The notes under the pieces: generated by a model | What the model was told of the DNA's origin: nothing | The model's input: the letters and a program-made list of their open reading frames with translations, nothing else | The model's database searches: none | Made by a program: the position numbers and the translations under genes | Shown: piece by piece, positions 11,163 to 23,748 of the stretch | Layout of the letters: each line of letters opens with the position of its first letter | Position numbering within the stretch: position 1 is the stretch's first letter | DNA from: Rhynchopus sp. YZ270_cl-10 | Taxonomy: Eukaryota; Euglenozoa; Diplonemea; Diplonemida; Diplonemidae | Length of the DNA: 64,000 nt | Assembly (NCBI GenBank): GCA_964035575.1 | Contig: OZ037916.1 | Span: 124,001-188,000 of the forward strand | Reading direction: 5' to 3'

Positions 11163-11941
11163 TGCGCTCATTCAGCAAATGCTGTGTGCTCATCCCTACG
11201 GCACTCTTGACTAAAAGCTCGTGCAAAAAAAAAAATAGTTTGGGGTGGCCATTTTTTTGTTTATTTCCCTTTGTAGTTGTGTTTTGTGTTTTCTTTGTTT
11301 CTCTTGTTCGTGTGGAGGGGGTGTCACTGAGGGTGTGTGTGTTTTCTTTGTTAGTTTTCTTGTCTTTTGCATCAAAAAAACAAAGTGTACTTTCATACGT
11401 ATGAATACAAACTATGTCTTTTGTTCTTTTGCAAAATCATCTCATTCCTTACTAGTTAAGAGGAAGAGACTTGACGTCATGCTCACTTCTCAGTTTGTCT
11501 GAAGGTGAGGCGGGGTGGGTCGACGTCAAACAATTTTCTCTTTTTTTTACAATCTTTGCAGACACTTTCACTCCCCATTATTTTCTTCCCCGCCCTTCCA
11601 CATTATTTTCTCTCACTTTTTTGAACCTTTATTATCAATTTGTTTGTAGTAAAAGAGTGGATAAAGGGGAGGGGTTTTTTTTTTCTTCACTGGAACCTAC
11701 TAAGGCAGGCGTGACGCTGACTACGCGGTAATTATTGGTAGCCGCGCATAGGGGGTTTTTTTCTTCTTTTGTTTGATTTGTCTTTTGCCCCCTCTATAGA
11801 AGTAAGAGGAATTGAGGGGACATTTTTTTTTGTCCTTTTTGCTTCAAAAATTTTTGTGTTGCTTTTTTGATAATTTGACAAACGGGATGCTACCGAATAG
11901 ATGGTTAGCACGCCTTTTTTTTCTTCTTTGAAGACTTGGTT

Positions 11942-11978
11942 GTATTAGTGTAGCCACCCTAGAGTGTGCTACACTATT
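11942..11978 (+). repeat. F2 hairpin repeat with a near-perfect stem
   Basis: Arms TAGTGTAGC and GCTACACTA pair fully around CACCCTAGAGTGT. At 15763 and 17401 the same element has CTCCACTA, so this copy carries the pairing partner of its own left arm. Confidence 0.7.
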
Positions 11979-12002
11979 TCTTCTTTTTTTGAAAAAAATG
12001 TT

Positions 12003-12040
12003 GAAATAGTGTAGTTGCCACATTGTGCAAGCTCCACTGT
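12003..12040 (+). repeat. F2 hairpin repeat
   Basis: AATAGTGTAGTTGCC, ACATTGTGCAAGCTCCACT; inner arms TTGC/GCAA. It follows a T run and a short A run. Confidence 0.65.
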
Positions 12041-12150
12041 CATTTTTTTTGCAGAGGACGTACTAAAAACAATGTGTGAGGTGAACCTAAGGCTGCTTGG
12101 CCACCTTGAAGGGGGGGGAGAAAAAAAATAAATGCCAAAAAAAATAAAAA

Positions 12151-12193
12151 TGTTTATAAGATGATCCCAAGCCTCTCGTGCTTAGTCACCTAA
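12151..12193 (+). repeat. F1 hairpin repeat
   Basis: After an A-rich tract: TTTATAAGATG, left arm CAAGC, loop CTCTCGT, right arm GCTTAG, then TCACCTA. Confidence 0.7.
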
Positions 12194-13245
12194 ATAAATG
12201 GTTAGGCACGACCAGGGGAGTGGGGTGGATGAGAATTTTTGCAGACAAGAAAACTATGTTGAAAAGGGCACAAGGCAAAAAAAAAAAAACAAAAAAATAC
12301 TGTTGTGAGAACCACATTTGGTTCTGTCCGAGTGAAACACAGAAAACACAAAATAAAATGAGCCACGTAGGCGTGCACATCTTTGATTGAAAGATGGGTG
12401 GTGGGAAATTGGAAGACAAAGACAATAAAAAAAAAAAGAAAACACACCCAAAAAAGCGGGCAAAACTAAGAAGGGAAGAGAGGAAGAGGGTGAGGGAGGA
12501 AAGTTGCTAAATGTTGCAAAAAAAAAAAAAGAAAATAACCCAAAACAAAACTGTTCAAAAAAGCAACAGCTCGAAAAAAATTCACAAAAAAAGGCTTGAG
12601 AGATGACTGTGTCACACATCTTGGGGGAAAAAAAAAAACAAAACAAATGTCTCCAACACTGGAAACAAGAAAGGGTTTGTACACATCTCAAGATTTGTTT
12701 TTTTCCTTTTTTTTTCACCCCCATTTCCACCATCCGATCCCCATTATGTGAAAAGCAAAGCAAGACAACGGTCTTTTCGCCAAATTAATAAGGGCACCGG
12801 CAGGTGGGGGCAAGGGAGTCATCCGAAGGGGGGTGGAAAATAGGGGGGTATGCCTTCATAGCAAATAATAATAAAAAAAGGCCTTTCTCGTGTGGGGCGT
12901 TCTTTCTCAAGCGCTATTTTGGCTACCTTAAGAAAAAGTCAATAACTACCCCCGCGATTGACTTAACCCTCTTAGCGTTGGCTTGCAAGCCTTCCCTAGC
13001 ACACATCAACCATTCTTCCCCATAGGGAACACTTCGTTTTTTTTTAACCTTTTTCCTCAGAAAAATGGAAAAAAATGTGTACATTTTTTGGGTTTCTTAT
13101 TCAGGTAATCTGCGCATTGGGAAAACTACAGAAAACCTTTTGCACCACACAAAAACAAGAAGGCGGGGGAAAGAGGGAGAAAAGGGAGTTGTACCAAAAA
13201 AGGGGAGAGAGAGAGAGAGAAAGAGGGGAGAAAGGGAGAAAGTTA

Positions 13246-13288
13246 GATTCATATACTTTCAGTTCACATAATTGAAAGTATATGAATC
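13246..13288. repeat. Short perfect inverted repeat
   Basis: Arms GATTCATATACTTTC and GAAAGTATATGAATC around a 13-bp loop, next to a GA-repeat tract (13200-13240). Function unknown. Confidence 0.75.
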
Positions 13289-14140
13289 AGGGACAAAGGA
13301 ATAAACTCAACATAAGGTTTCTGACTTTTTTGTGAGAAAAAGTCAGCCCTTTTTTTGCTGTATATTGCTTTTTTGTCTGACCTTCTTTTTGTATTATATT
13401 GAAAGCCATAATTTTCCAAATTGTGGAAAATTTTCTTGAGTTTTTTTGTTGAATAAATATTTCCTTATTATGACACCATAATACACATGGGTACACGCAT
13501 ACTGTGGCGTTTGAAATTCGGTTGGGGGTTTTTTTTTTGTTTTTTTTTTTTTTTTGTTTTTTTTTGGTACATGGGATCGCATATTTTTAAAGGGGGAAAA
13601 ACTTTCCCCAAAAGAAAAACAATAAAAAAGAAAACAAAGAACCCATAAAAATGGGTAGCATCTCACTAGGGGTCATGAAAGGAAATGTGTTATTTTTTTG
13701 GGACCTTTTTTTTCGCAACTCTGTTTTTTTTTGTTGGTCACGACAGAAGAACAAATAATTGGTCCAGAACGGGACTGGGTTTGGTGCACCGCATTGGAGA
13801 GCGCAGCTCATCCTGATTAAAACTAAAGATTTTTTTTTTTGTTTTTTTTTTAAAAATTGACAACATGCAACCCTTTTGGGACCAGGGGGCACGTATCTTA
13901 TAGTTGGGGTGGTTTAATAACAATGGGACGGTGGGGGTGGGAAGAACAGAAGAAGAACACATTTTTTTTCCAAAGATTGGATTGTGTTCTTCTGGTAGCC
14001 TTTTTCCTCAACCATCGGTACCCACCCTTTTTTGTCCATTTTTTTTTTTTTTGTGGTAATTTTTTTCTGTTGATAGATCCCTGAAATCATTGTGATTTTT
14101 TGGCATATTTTTTGTGTGTGGTATCGACAAAAAAAAGAGG

Positions 14141-14192
14141 GGTTATAAGATGAACCTAAGCCTACGCCTTTCTCGTGCTTTTAGTTCTTCTC
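14141..14192 (+). repeat. F1 hairpin repeat
   Basis: GGTTATAAGATGAACCTAAG, loop containing CTTTCTCGTG, right arm GCTTTTAG; a longer loop than most copies. Confidence 0.6.
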
Positions 14193-15247
14193 AAAGAAAA
14201 CAAAATCTGTAAAGGAGGAAATATGTGTCCTCTCGACACATATCCTTTAAGAAAAGAGAGGTTGTGTGTTAAGTGTGATCTAAGCAGTGGCGTGCTCAGT
14301 CTAACCTGGGGCGCTCTGTAAAAAGAAAAAAATAATACAAAATAAAGAAAAAGAAAAACAAGATAATTGTCGTACAAAAAAAAAAAAACTTTTTAAAAAT
14401 CGGACATTTCTGTCGAATTCGTTTTCCAAATCCTGTTTCCAAAATCAGGGTTCTTAATACGGTACAATATATGGACTGTTCCGCATGTTTCGTTTTTTTT
14501 TCTTTTTTCATTTTTGGCACAAAAAAACCCCCCGTCAATGAAGAATATGGGGCTTTTTTTTGTTGTTGTGGACTAGGTCCATTGTAGCTGCCAGTTTGGC
14601 AGTCGCCGTTATTTTGATTTTTTTTTTTGACATTTTTTTGACATTACCTTTTTGTAGGGGGGGGGGGGATGCAAAGCAACTCTGAATAACAAAACACCTC
14701 TGAAGAATTCTCAGACACAGGGAAAGCTCAGTGAGGCTTTTCGAGAAAGAAAACTTGAAAGAGTTTGGTCGACAACTTTTAAAAAAAAAAAAGTTTTTTT
14801 TTTTAAAGTGACGGTACCTCTCCTCTCATCAAGTTTAGATTGGAGGGATGGGGTGGTGTTCCCGAAAGTGCCAATATTGATCCCTGACAGGTCCTTGACA
14901 CAGGGGGGGTTTATCCACTTCATAACTCCTTAACACTTTTTGCCAGTACACAGTACCCAGTACCTGGTAAAAAAAATCAGGTGGAAATTATAAAATGACA
15001 TCTCTCCCTTTATTGACAGGTCCTTGACGGGTCCTTGATAGGGCTTCGGTAGCACCATTGGTGGGGGAAATGTTTGCAAGATCTAATGAAAGTATCTTGA
15101 CAAATGAACAAATCGCTATTTTTTTTCCAGAAGAAAAAGGTAAAGAATGGAATGCAAAGGGGTTTCTCCTGAAGACCACCTCGTACATACCACCTAAAAC
15201 CCCCCTGAGGTAAAGCGCTATTTTTTTTTGTTCTTGTTTTTTTTTTT

Positions 15248-15299
15248 GATAAATTGTTGGAGTAGTGTTGTGTTGCCACAGTTGTGCACACCTCCACTT
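15248..15299 (+). repeat. F2 hairpin repeat, long form
   Basis: T run, GATAAATTGTTGGAGTAGTG, GTTGCCACAGTTGTGC, then CCTCCACT. The left border matches the copy at 19659. Confidence 0.65.
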
Positions 15300-15762
15300 A
15301 TCTTGTTGTTGGCGGCGCCCTTTTTACAAAAGAAAAAGGGAGTGTGAAGATGAGTCAAAAACGGTCAACTGTGCTTTAAATTTATCTTCTTCAGAGACTA
15401 ACCCGTAGGGTTTAGCTCTCGTACACACATCCAAAAAAAGGGAGGAAAAGGGGATCAGGAAAGCTTTCTTACGAGGGGGAGGGGGAGATAAAAAAAACGA
15501 AAAAAAAACATTGCAGACAAACACGGTACAAAAAAATAAAACTACATCGTGCGCTGAGCTCGCAAAAAAAACGAAAAAAAAAAAAAGAAAAGAAAAACAT
15601 TGTGAAGATGGATGTACCTCTTCGTGCACATTACATCTTTGAAGAAAAGAAAAGATGGGTAGGATGAACCCTGTGCCCCGCCTATGCTTAGATAGGGGCA
15701 AATTAGTCGTGTAGGTGGCATGTTTTCATAGTATGATACACTTTTTTTTTTTGAAAACTTGG

Positions 15763-15802
15763 TTGTATTAGTGCAGCCACCCTAGAGTGTGCTCCACTAT
15801 AC
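15763..15802 (+). repeat. F2 hairpin repeat
   Basis: AGTGCAGCCAC pairs with GTGTGCTCCACT with one mismatch; preceded by a T run and GAAAACTTGGTTG. Confidence 0.7.
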
Positions 15803-16207
15803 CTTTTTCTTCTTATTACCTTGAAGGGTGCTTGAAAGAGACACGATAAGTTTGAAACTCTGACATAAAATTTTTTTTTGGGAATTTTTTTTATTTCCCC
15901 TTGGCGGGAGGATGGAAATATTCCGTCGAACGCTGTTTTTTTAATGGGAATATGAAGAGAAATTCATTCAATTTATTGAACGAAAAATGACATAGAAAAT
16001 ATCAACAACTAAGAGGAGAGCTCAAATAAAAGCAAGAAAAAAAAAAAGGCCAAAAAAAATTTCTTCGAAGTGTTGAAACATCTTCGAGGAAAGAGAGAGA
16101 GAAAAATAAAAAAAATAATGTGCCCTTCTCCTGCACACACATTTCAAGAACCACAACGTCTCGCCGGGAAAATCGGTGTATGCGTTGAAGGAAGAAAAAA
16201 AAAATCA

Positions 16208-16460
16208 AATACCGCATTCGTAAAAAATGTTTGACCGTAAAAAAGGTCGAACTTCCTGAAAATATCCTGAAAAGGTCGAACATTTTTTTTTTACGGTCTA
16301 ACATTAGTACGTTCCAACATTACTGTACTACTATTCTACTGTAAAAAAAGGGTCGAACTTCCTGAAAAAAATCTTGAAAAGGTCGAACATTATTACGATC
16401 AAACATATTTACGGTCGAACATTAGTACGGTCGATAAATTTTTTTTACGAATACGGTAAT
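16208..16460. mobile_element. Fold-back MITE with internal GGTCGAAC repeats
   Basis: The left end AATACCGCATTCGTAAAAAA is inverted at the right end as TTTTTTACGAATACGGTAAT. The interior has many copies of GGTCGAAC or GTTCGACC and ACGGTC in both orientations, so it can fold into nested hairpins. About 250 bp with no coding capacity. A shorter relative with GGACCGTAAAAAAGTTCC ends lies at 46382. Confidence 0.65.
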
Positions 16461-17400
16461 ATGCAAAGGGTTACCATCATGGGAACAAAACTCTGCACAC
16501 AAGCACGAGTGAAAGGGAGGGGAAAGGAGGGGAAATTGGGTGAGAGAGAGGGAGAGGGAGTTTGGGGGTGAGGGAGGGGAGGGGATTTTTGATAAATAAA
16601 TATTTTTTTTTGAATAGATAAAAGCAATAAATTACTTTTTATTTAAAACAAAAGGCACTCCGTATCCAAAACAGGGGGGCAGTCTGTAGGAGGGGAGGGG
16701 AGGGGGGTAGCACACAGCTTCTTTCATTGTTATTTTGTGGCTATTTTGTTTGTTTGCTGAAATTGCCTAAAAGAGGGGGGGGAAGGGTCAGCCGTACGAG
16801 GTTGTGAGATAAATAATAGAGAAAAGTTTAAAGATAAACGCCTAAGCCTTCTTCGTTGCGTAGTGCATCTTGTTCACATTCGTTATCGCGCAGCGTTTTT
16901 TTTTTTGTGAGACAAATAATAAACAAAACGCCAGGTGGGAAAGTACTTCGTCAGATTCTGTTTTCTTTAATAGAAATTTCCGCCACACCCTTCGTCTTTT
17001 TTTTTTCGTTCATTTTTTTGTTTTTTTTTTTTTTGCTTTGAGAAAACTGTCATTCCCATTCCAGCTAGACAAATCTTCACCAATTTAAAAAAAAAAATTT
17101 TTTTTTTGATGTGTTGAGTCGACAAAAACCAAAAAGGTGGGATCTGTCAGATAACCTTTGGAAAGAGGCTTTTTTTAGGGGGGGCAAAATAAAATGCGAT
17201 TGGGAAATTGTGTGGAGAGGGGGGTGGGAGGGTTGATAGTTTAATTGTCACGAGGGGTTGGAGATGATAAATGCTAAAATTTTTTTCGAGAGCGGTCGGG
17301 GGGGTGGGAAGTCGGTATTTCAATGGGAGTTGGGGTAGGAGAGAGAAAGGAATATTGCTATGTGCACAACACTGAAAAAGCCGACGACTTTTGTATTTTG

Positions 17401-17449
17401 AAAACTTGGTTGTATTAGTGTAGCCACCCTAGAGTGTGCTCCACTATAC
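17401..17449 (+). repeat. F2 hairpin repeat
   Basis: AAAACTTGGTTGTATTAGTG start, inner GTAGCCAC/GTGTGCTCCACT; nearly identical to the copy at 15763. Confidence 0.7.
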
Positions 17450-17796
17450 GTTTTTCTTGTGTGGAATTCGTGTAGGTCTCTCTTGCACTGCAATTTCCAT
17501 TTTTTTATTTCAAAAAAGAAAGAAGAAGAAAAAAGAAAAAGAAAAAGATCGTTAATTTTTCTGACTATTTGACAGCTCAGCGTTGCCTTGGTATGTCCAA
17601 TGAATGACACGTGGCCCCACTTCGTCACCTCATATGATACTTCTTTTCTGAAATATTGCGAAGGGAAGAAAGGGGAAGAGACTGTTACACACAAAACAAC
17701 ATTTCATCCCTGAGAGCATGTGTGCTGCTTTTTTTGGGGGGAGCGATGCACAATTTTTTTTTGAAAAAAAAAAAAAAAAGATGAAAAAATCCGTTA

Positions 17797-17833
17797 CATT
17801 AGTGCAGCTGCCACGCAAAAGCAGTCCGCACTG
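17797..17833 (+). repeat. F2 hairpin repeat with changed inner stem
   Basis: Outer arms AGTGC/GCACT are kept while the inner arms are CTGC/GCAG, a complementary change relative to other copies. Confidence 0.6.
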
Positions 17834-18380
17834 TTGTTGTTTCCCTAGGATCGGTGTCTGTTGTGTGCTTTTTTTTTGAATTTTTTTTTTTGAAAACATA
17901 AAATATAAATTGGGATAGCGCAGTGTTTTTTTGCACCATTTTTTTCCCCTTTTTTTTTTTCAAATCACAAAGAATATGGGTAATGGGAGGGGGGGAAAAG
18001 AGGAAAAAATGAGTTGCCCTCAAAAAAGAATCATAGGTTATGGACATGATGAAAACTTGATGAAGGATGATGGAAAATGATACACCGGTTAGGTGTGTGT
18101 GTTTTTTAAAAGTTTTTTTGTTGTTATTTTGAACGCGGGAAAAGAAAAAACAAAAAGTTCGAGGGCAAAGAGGAAAAAAAAATGGAATTAGATAAATGAA
18201 TCTGTGAGGATCCACACATCTAAAAAAATAAAAATAAAAAGCAAAGCAAGCGGCGTAGGCAGAGTGGGTATCAGTACAAAAGAACCATGTCACACACAAA
18301 AAAAATAAAAATATGACAGGCTCTATGCACAAATTACCACACAAGATAAAGATTCTTATTTTTTTTCCTTGATTATTTTT

Positions 18381-18415
18381 GTTTAGTGTAGACGCCATCC
18401 AGGCGGTCTTCACTT
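18381..18415 (+). repeat. F2 hairpin repeat with changed inner stem
   Basis: Outer AGTG/CACT kept; inner arms AGAC-GCC and GGCG-GTCT pair with each other and differ from all other copies. Confidence 0.6.
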
Positions 18416-18525
18416 CTTTTGGAGGGGGGAGGGAAGGGGAGTGTTGAGGAGAGAAGAAAAATGTAATGTGAAAAAATGTGGGTATTAATAATACACCATT
18501 GTGCAAGGATAAAAGATTCATGTGT

Positions 18526-18606
18526 TGGTGTGATCACCCAAACGGATTCTCCGTGGTTCCCCCCGTGGTTCTTCCGTGGGTTGTCCGTACCCCCTGAATC
18601 ACATCA
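18526..18606. mobile_element. Short MITE, deleted relative of 32422-32577
   Basis: Ends TGGTGTGATC and GAATCACATCA; the interior matches the reverse complement of the element at 32422 with an internal deletion (CGTGGTTCC blocks). Flanks TGTGT and TGTTT fit an aged 5-bp target duplication. Confidence 0.65.
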
Positions 18607-18730
18607 TGTTTGTTGTAATTTTTTTTTTTGCATTTTTTATTATTTTTTGCTATTCATATTCCCAGAGAACAGAAAAGCACGAAGGTGGGGGTGTAACACA
18701 TTTCTTCCAATTTTTTTTTTTTTTTTTATA

Positions 18731-19015
18731 CCACGCGTGAAAAACGTTTTATGGTCGTAACTGGCCTAAAAAGTGAGTGAAATAAGATTCGTTTTATTTC
18801 ACGCAAATTGCACTAGGGTAACCCAGAGAGTGAAATAAAATATCACGGAGTGAAAAAAAAAAAAATTGCCTGCAAAATGCCTTTGCAAATAAAATATTTT
18901 TTTTTTCACGCTGTTTTTGTTCGTAATTTTACCCCAAAAAGCGTGAAAGTGAAAAGTGGGTGCTAGGCTCAACGTTTAGGCCAGTTACGACCATAAATAC
19001 GTTTTTCACTTGTGG
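18731..19015. mobile_element. Fold-back element with about 35-bp terminal inverted repeats
   Basis: Left arm GTGAAAAACGTTTTATGGTC then GTAACTGGCCTAAA (18737-18770). The right arm at 18975-19009 is its inverse with one inserted base and few mismatches. About 285 bp with an internal GTGAAATAA-type repeat shared with the next element. No coding capacity. Confidence 0.8.
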
Positions 19016-19032
19016 AATAAAATTACATATTG

Positions 19033-19172
19033 AGTGAAATAAGAACATTTTCTTGCACTTGCCACTAAAAAGGCACCCTCGTGACTCTTATTCCCCTCGC
19101 TTCGCTCGGGAAATAACGCACTCGGGCACCTTTTTAGTGGCGCGTGAAATAAAATAGTTCTTATTTCACTCG
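19033..19172. mobile_element. Palindromic fold-back element
   Basis: Nested arms GAGTGAAATAAGAAC/GTTCTTATTTCACTC and GCCACTAAAAAGG/CCTTTTTAGTGGC around a CTCGCTTCGCTCGGG hairpin. It adjoins the previous element and shares its GTGAAATAA motif. Confidence 0.75.
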
Positions 19173-19658
19173 AATAAATAGTTATTTTTGCACAGAGCCG
19201 TTCGCGGAAGGAACAGCCTTTTCGTTTTGCTCACCTGAAAAAGAAAAAAAAAAAACAAGATCAGCAAAAAGAGAAGCGAAACTCTTACGAAGTAAAGTGT
19301 GGTCTCACTTAACTCCTAAGGTCAAATGGCTTTTGATTATGACATTTACCTTTTTTTTTGTTCCTTTTTTCTTAATCTCTCGATGGGCAATCATAAATCC
19401 TGGAAAACCAGAAAAAAAAAACGCAAAATCAAGAATGCAAGAATGAAAATAATAAAATCAATTTTAATACAATCTACAAGAGCTTTTGCCCAGGTCATTT
19501 TTTTTTTTTTTTAATGTTTTTTTGTGGGTTCATATCACCAACTCATGGTGCCGAATAGGGCTAAATCACCTGCAAACGTCATATCCCCCCCCTCCATAAC
19601 GCAGAGATAAGACGGCGTAAGGCAACTTTAGTCTGACATCCATTTTTTTTTTAATTTT

Positions 19659-19724
19659 TGATAAATTGTTGGAGTAGTGTAGTTGCCTCGGTTGTGTTGC
19701 CACAGTTTGTGCAATCTCCACTGT
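19659..19724 (+). repeat. F2 hairpin repeat, long form
   Basis: GATAAATTGTTGGAGTAGTG, TAGTTGCCTCGG, TTGTGTTGCCACAG, GCAATCTCCACTG; the best full-length long copy. Confidence 0.75.
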
Positions 19725-20612
19725 CCAAAAGTTATTTTTCATAAGGACTCGCATTGGAATAAGGTAAAAATAAAGTTACCTGTATATTTTAATTTCTTTT
19801 TTGCAAATCAACACAAAAAAAAAATCTAGCTTGAAATACAAAGCCCTCTCGTGACAGTGTACCCCCCTTTCGGTCGGGAAAAGATCAAGAAAAAGACCCT
19901 CCATTCCTTTTTGTACTTCAACTAACTAGGAAGAAAAGAGAAGACATGGAAAAACGAATCTTTTCAAAGCAGCCCGTGGAAAGGTACGAGAATATATACT
20001 TTGGAAAAACGATCTGGGGAAGCGGTGAGGGAGTGCATTTTTTTATTTTTTTTTTTATTTTTTTTGAAATTTGCGCAGTGCAGAGACAATCACCAATGTT
20101 GCTGATGATTGCTTTTCTTTTTCTTTTTTTCTTTTTCCGTGCTTAGTCACCCTTCAAAGCAACGGAACACTAAGGTTGCAAACCTACAAAAAAAAAAAAA
20201 ATGCGGGCAAATAAGATTATATACAGGCGCACAAAGAAATAAGACTCCGGCGTTTTTAACATAAATTGTACGAAACACTAATAAAGTAGTGAAGATCATA
20301 AATTATAAACAATAACAATACAAAAATGATTTAGGATAGGATGACTTGGCCTTCCCTACACAATAGTAAGAGGGAAGGTGTATGCTGACACCGCATCAAT
20401 TAGTGAACTCAGTAGTAACTCAAAGAGGACGTCAAGCAAAAAAAAAAAGGTAACAAAAGACAAACAAAACATCCAAAATATCATAAACACTTCCACCCCC
20501 CCCCCTTCCCGCAGTGTATTATATTCTGCGCCCGCAAAGAAAAAAAAAATGAGCAGCGAAAAAAAAAAAATTACTTTTCCAAGAAAAGCAAGAAAAAAAA
20601 ATGAAGAAAAAG

Positions 20613-20665
20613 GTTTATAAGATGACCCCAAGCCTTAAAAGCCAAAAGCCTCTCTCATGCACAAA
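20613..20665 (+). repeat. F1 hairpin repeat, diverged
   Basis: An A run, then GTTTATAAGATGACCCCAAG and a degenerate AAGCCTCTCTCATGC part with an insertion between the arms. Confidence 0.5.
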
Positions 20666-22906
20666 ACAACTTTTAAAAAAAGATAAAATCTTCAACCCCT
20701 TTTCCCTCCTGTCAATGAACATCCAGAGTGGAAGGGTGCAAAGAGAAAGAGACGGTAAGTAATCGGCAACTGTGTGTAGGGAACAAAGCAAAACTTTCCG
20801 AATTGGGCGTAGTCACTCTGAGGTCAAATGTAAAGAGTTGGGGGAGTATTGAAGAAAAGTGTTAAGCACGGGCGGAAAAAGCAAATAAAACAATCTGTGT
20901 GGCGACCGTCTTTGCTTATTTTTCCATTATTTTTTTTTTGGATCGTCACAACAAAAAAGGGTTGAAAGAATGGAAAAAATTAACTTGACAAAAGATGGTA
21001 TGTATGTGCGCATCTTTTATAAACGAATGAATGAAATGTATTGTCATAGTGTCGCTTTTTTTTCCTTCTCCATCACGACATTTTTAAGATTAGTTAGATC
21101 GGTGGCAAAAAAAAAAAAGCAAAAAAAAAACACAAAATTGAAATATTTTAAAATACAACAGAAAGCTAGAGGCATGACTTTTTTCGCCCCTAGTCGAAAA
21201 AAAAACACTTAATGGCACTTAGTCGGCCCTCCTTCGACCATCCCGCCAGCATTTTTCTCCTCTTTTGTTTTAATTGAAAACTTAGATTTGCATTTACACC
21301 CCATGATGAGGAGGATCCACCTATGGTGGGTCTTTCCCCGCTCCTGAAGGGGCCCGGTAAGATATACTACAAGGGGGGAATTAATTGAGTGCTAGATAAA
21401 ATGTGAAAAAAGCACAGCAAAAAACAACAACAAAAACGTTGAATTTAATGAATATGCCTCAACGTGCATAAATCCATTATAACCTAAATTGTGGGAAGTT
21501 TAAAAAAAAAGGGTAATAAAAAAGGGCGAGTTTCTGTAGGGATGAGTGCGTTGTGTGGGGGGAGGCAATTACAATGACGGAAGGCAAATTGTGCAGGCAC
21601 AACGCTTCTTTTGTTGTTTCATTGAGAAAACATCACCCACAAAAAAAAAAGGGGGTGGGTTTCTGTACTCCTCAATGCGGCAGAAAGGCTAGAAAACTAC
21701 AGAATGACATTATCGCATCTAGTAGAGATGAGACAGTTTTTTGAAAAATTTCTTGATCTACAAGTTTTTTTTTTGGGGGTTTTTTTTTTTGTAAAATGAT
21801 ATTTATTGATCCAGGCGGTTGGCTAAATCTGTGATCATTTGTCTGGTAGTTGCTCTTTACTCTGATCTTTGGAGCAGCTTTTTTAAAAAAAGGCCTCCTT
21901 TTTTTCACCCTATTTTTATTCCATTTTGGGGGGGAATATTCTTGTCCTCATCCAACACAAGGTACAAAAAAAATGGAAAATGCTAAGGTAATGAAGAGAA
22001 AAGGTTTTTTGTATGATGATAATTTAAGGCTCTGTGCTTTCGTCGCCCGACAAGCAAAAAGAATCAATACAGGGTAATTGATAAACATCCCCCTTTTTTC
22101 CTTTTTCAAAAAAATGAAAAAGTAAAAAAGTGGAAGAAAAAAAATGTGAGAATGTTATTTGGGGGGAGGGGAATGGTTTCAATACATCTAGCGATGGATA
22201 AGTGTATTGCAAAAAAAAGAGGTAAAAAAACACTTTTAAAGAAGAATCTCAAACTTAACGAAAAGATGAAATTGTGTTCAAACGTCGGGACAAAGAAAAA
22301 AAAAATGGAGGGGGGTTTGAAAAAGGTAACAAAAACATCCTTTTTGAACACCAGGTACGTTGAAGAACCACATAAACTCGTCGTGAATTCGAACTATTTT
22401 TTTTGGGGGGGGGGTAACTCAGGAGAGGTTTAAAAAAACAAAAAAAAAATACTTTTTAAGGAGGTGGTGAACTTAATAGCTTTATCAACCATCCCTTTGC
22501 TGCGTTTGAATAAAAAAAAACGAAAAATTTGGCTTTAAAATACAACCCCTCTCGTGACAGTGTGCCTAAAGAAAAGAGGCGTTTCTTGTCTCACGTGTTT
22601 TTTTTTAGTCACCTTGAATTAATAAGGGGGCGTTGTGTAGCATCGAAGCCTTTTAAACACACTGCTGCGAAAAAGGGAAGAAAAGGTGCGTTTTAAGGAC
22701 AACAGAAAGAACCATTGTCAATTTTGTAGTTTTTTTGGGGGGTACGTGACATTTTTTTCGCCACGTCTCGATAGCACACCATATTTTTTTTCTGAACCAC
22801 CAACCATTCATTTTTTAAAAAAATGGCCTCCATCCCCAGGACACAATTTGGTGTATCTCTGAGGCATAGCAGAAGACGTCAAAGACACAGTAGAAATTAG
22901 TTATGG

Positions 22907-22966
22907 TACAGTCCATAAAACCCCCCCAAGATTACCTTTTAGGTGAAGGGATTTATGGACTGTCCC
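22907..22966. repeat. Short inverted-repeat element
   Basis: Ends ACAGTCCATAAA and TTTATGGACTGT enclose about 35 bp; MITE-like. Confidence 0.6.
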
Positions 22967-22978
22967 CTATAACAAACC

Positions 22979-23097
22979 TTAGTACGGATACTCGGAATAA
23001 GTGAAAACAGGCGTGGGGTGATTCACACTCCCACTCTTCATTCTCTCCAAGACACGCGAGACCGTTTCAGTAGATAGATTTGTTATTAGAGTAGACA
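22979..23097 (-). other. Candidate exon in the gene-poor region
   Basis: On the minus strand a pyrimidine tract ending CCCCCTTTTTTAG is followed by an open, balanced-composition segment that encodes ETVSRVLERMKSGS and ends HPTPVFTYSEYPY at a TAA. It resembles a last exon behind a 3' splice site. No upstream exon could be linked and no family is recognised. Confidence 0.25.
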
Positions 23098-23452
23098 CTA
23101 AAAAAGGGGGTAGGGAATTTAAAAAAAAAACAAAACAAAACAAAAATGTCATTATGCACGGATGTATAAAAAAAAACAAAAAAACAAAAAACAAAAAAAA
23201 CAAAACAAACAAACAAACAAACGAAAGGAAACCTGAAGGATGAATATGCCTCGCTCTCTCTCAGCACACATTCACCAATTATGAGTCCCTTGGTAAGAGA
23301 AAGTACAAAAAAAAAAATTAAAAAAAAAAACGAGAACATTTTTTTTCCGGTGAATTTACCCACCTTTTTTATATGTATAAGTTGTAAAGGAGGAACAAAA
23401 GGACAAAATACTACTATTTTTTTTCTCTCTAGAAAAAAAAAGAAAAAAAAAA

Positions 23453-23496
23453 GGTTTATAAGATGAACTCGAAGCTTCTCCTCTGCGTTTGTCACC
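23453..23496 (+). repeat. F1 hairpin repeat
   Basis: A run, GTTTATAAGATGAACTCGAAG, CTTCTCCTCTGC, then TTTGTCACCTTGA. Confidence 0.6.
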
Positions 23497-23748
23497 TTGA
23501 CCAACAATCGGTATTGCGGAAGAAAATGTTAGTATAGATGCACCTAAGCCCTCTCTCTGCTCAGTACGATGGTGGTGGCTTTTTGTCCCCCCCCAAAAAA
23601 AGAAAAAAAAAATGCCTAAGAAAACACCTCTGCTATCCAAAGTGGAGAGATATTGGGTGAACCTCTCAGTATAATTTTTTCCCCCCATTTTTTTGTAATC
23701 TGTTTATAGTCTACAGACAGTCTCTTTCTTGGGTGTTTTTTTTGAAAA

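Noticed and set aside
12186-12763. Phe/Lys-rich frames in the gene-poor region
   Set aside because: They arise from A and T runs and hairpin repeats; the recurring KHERLGSSYK-type peptide is the F1 repeat read in translation.
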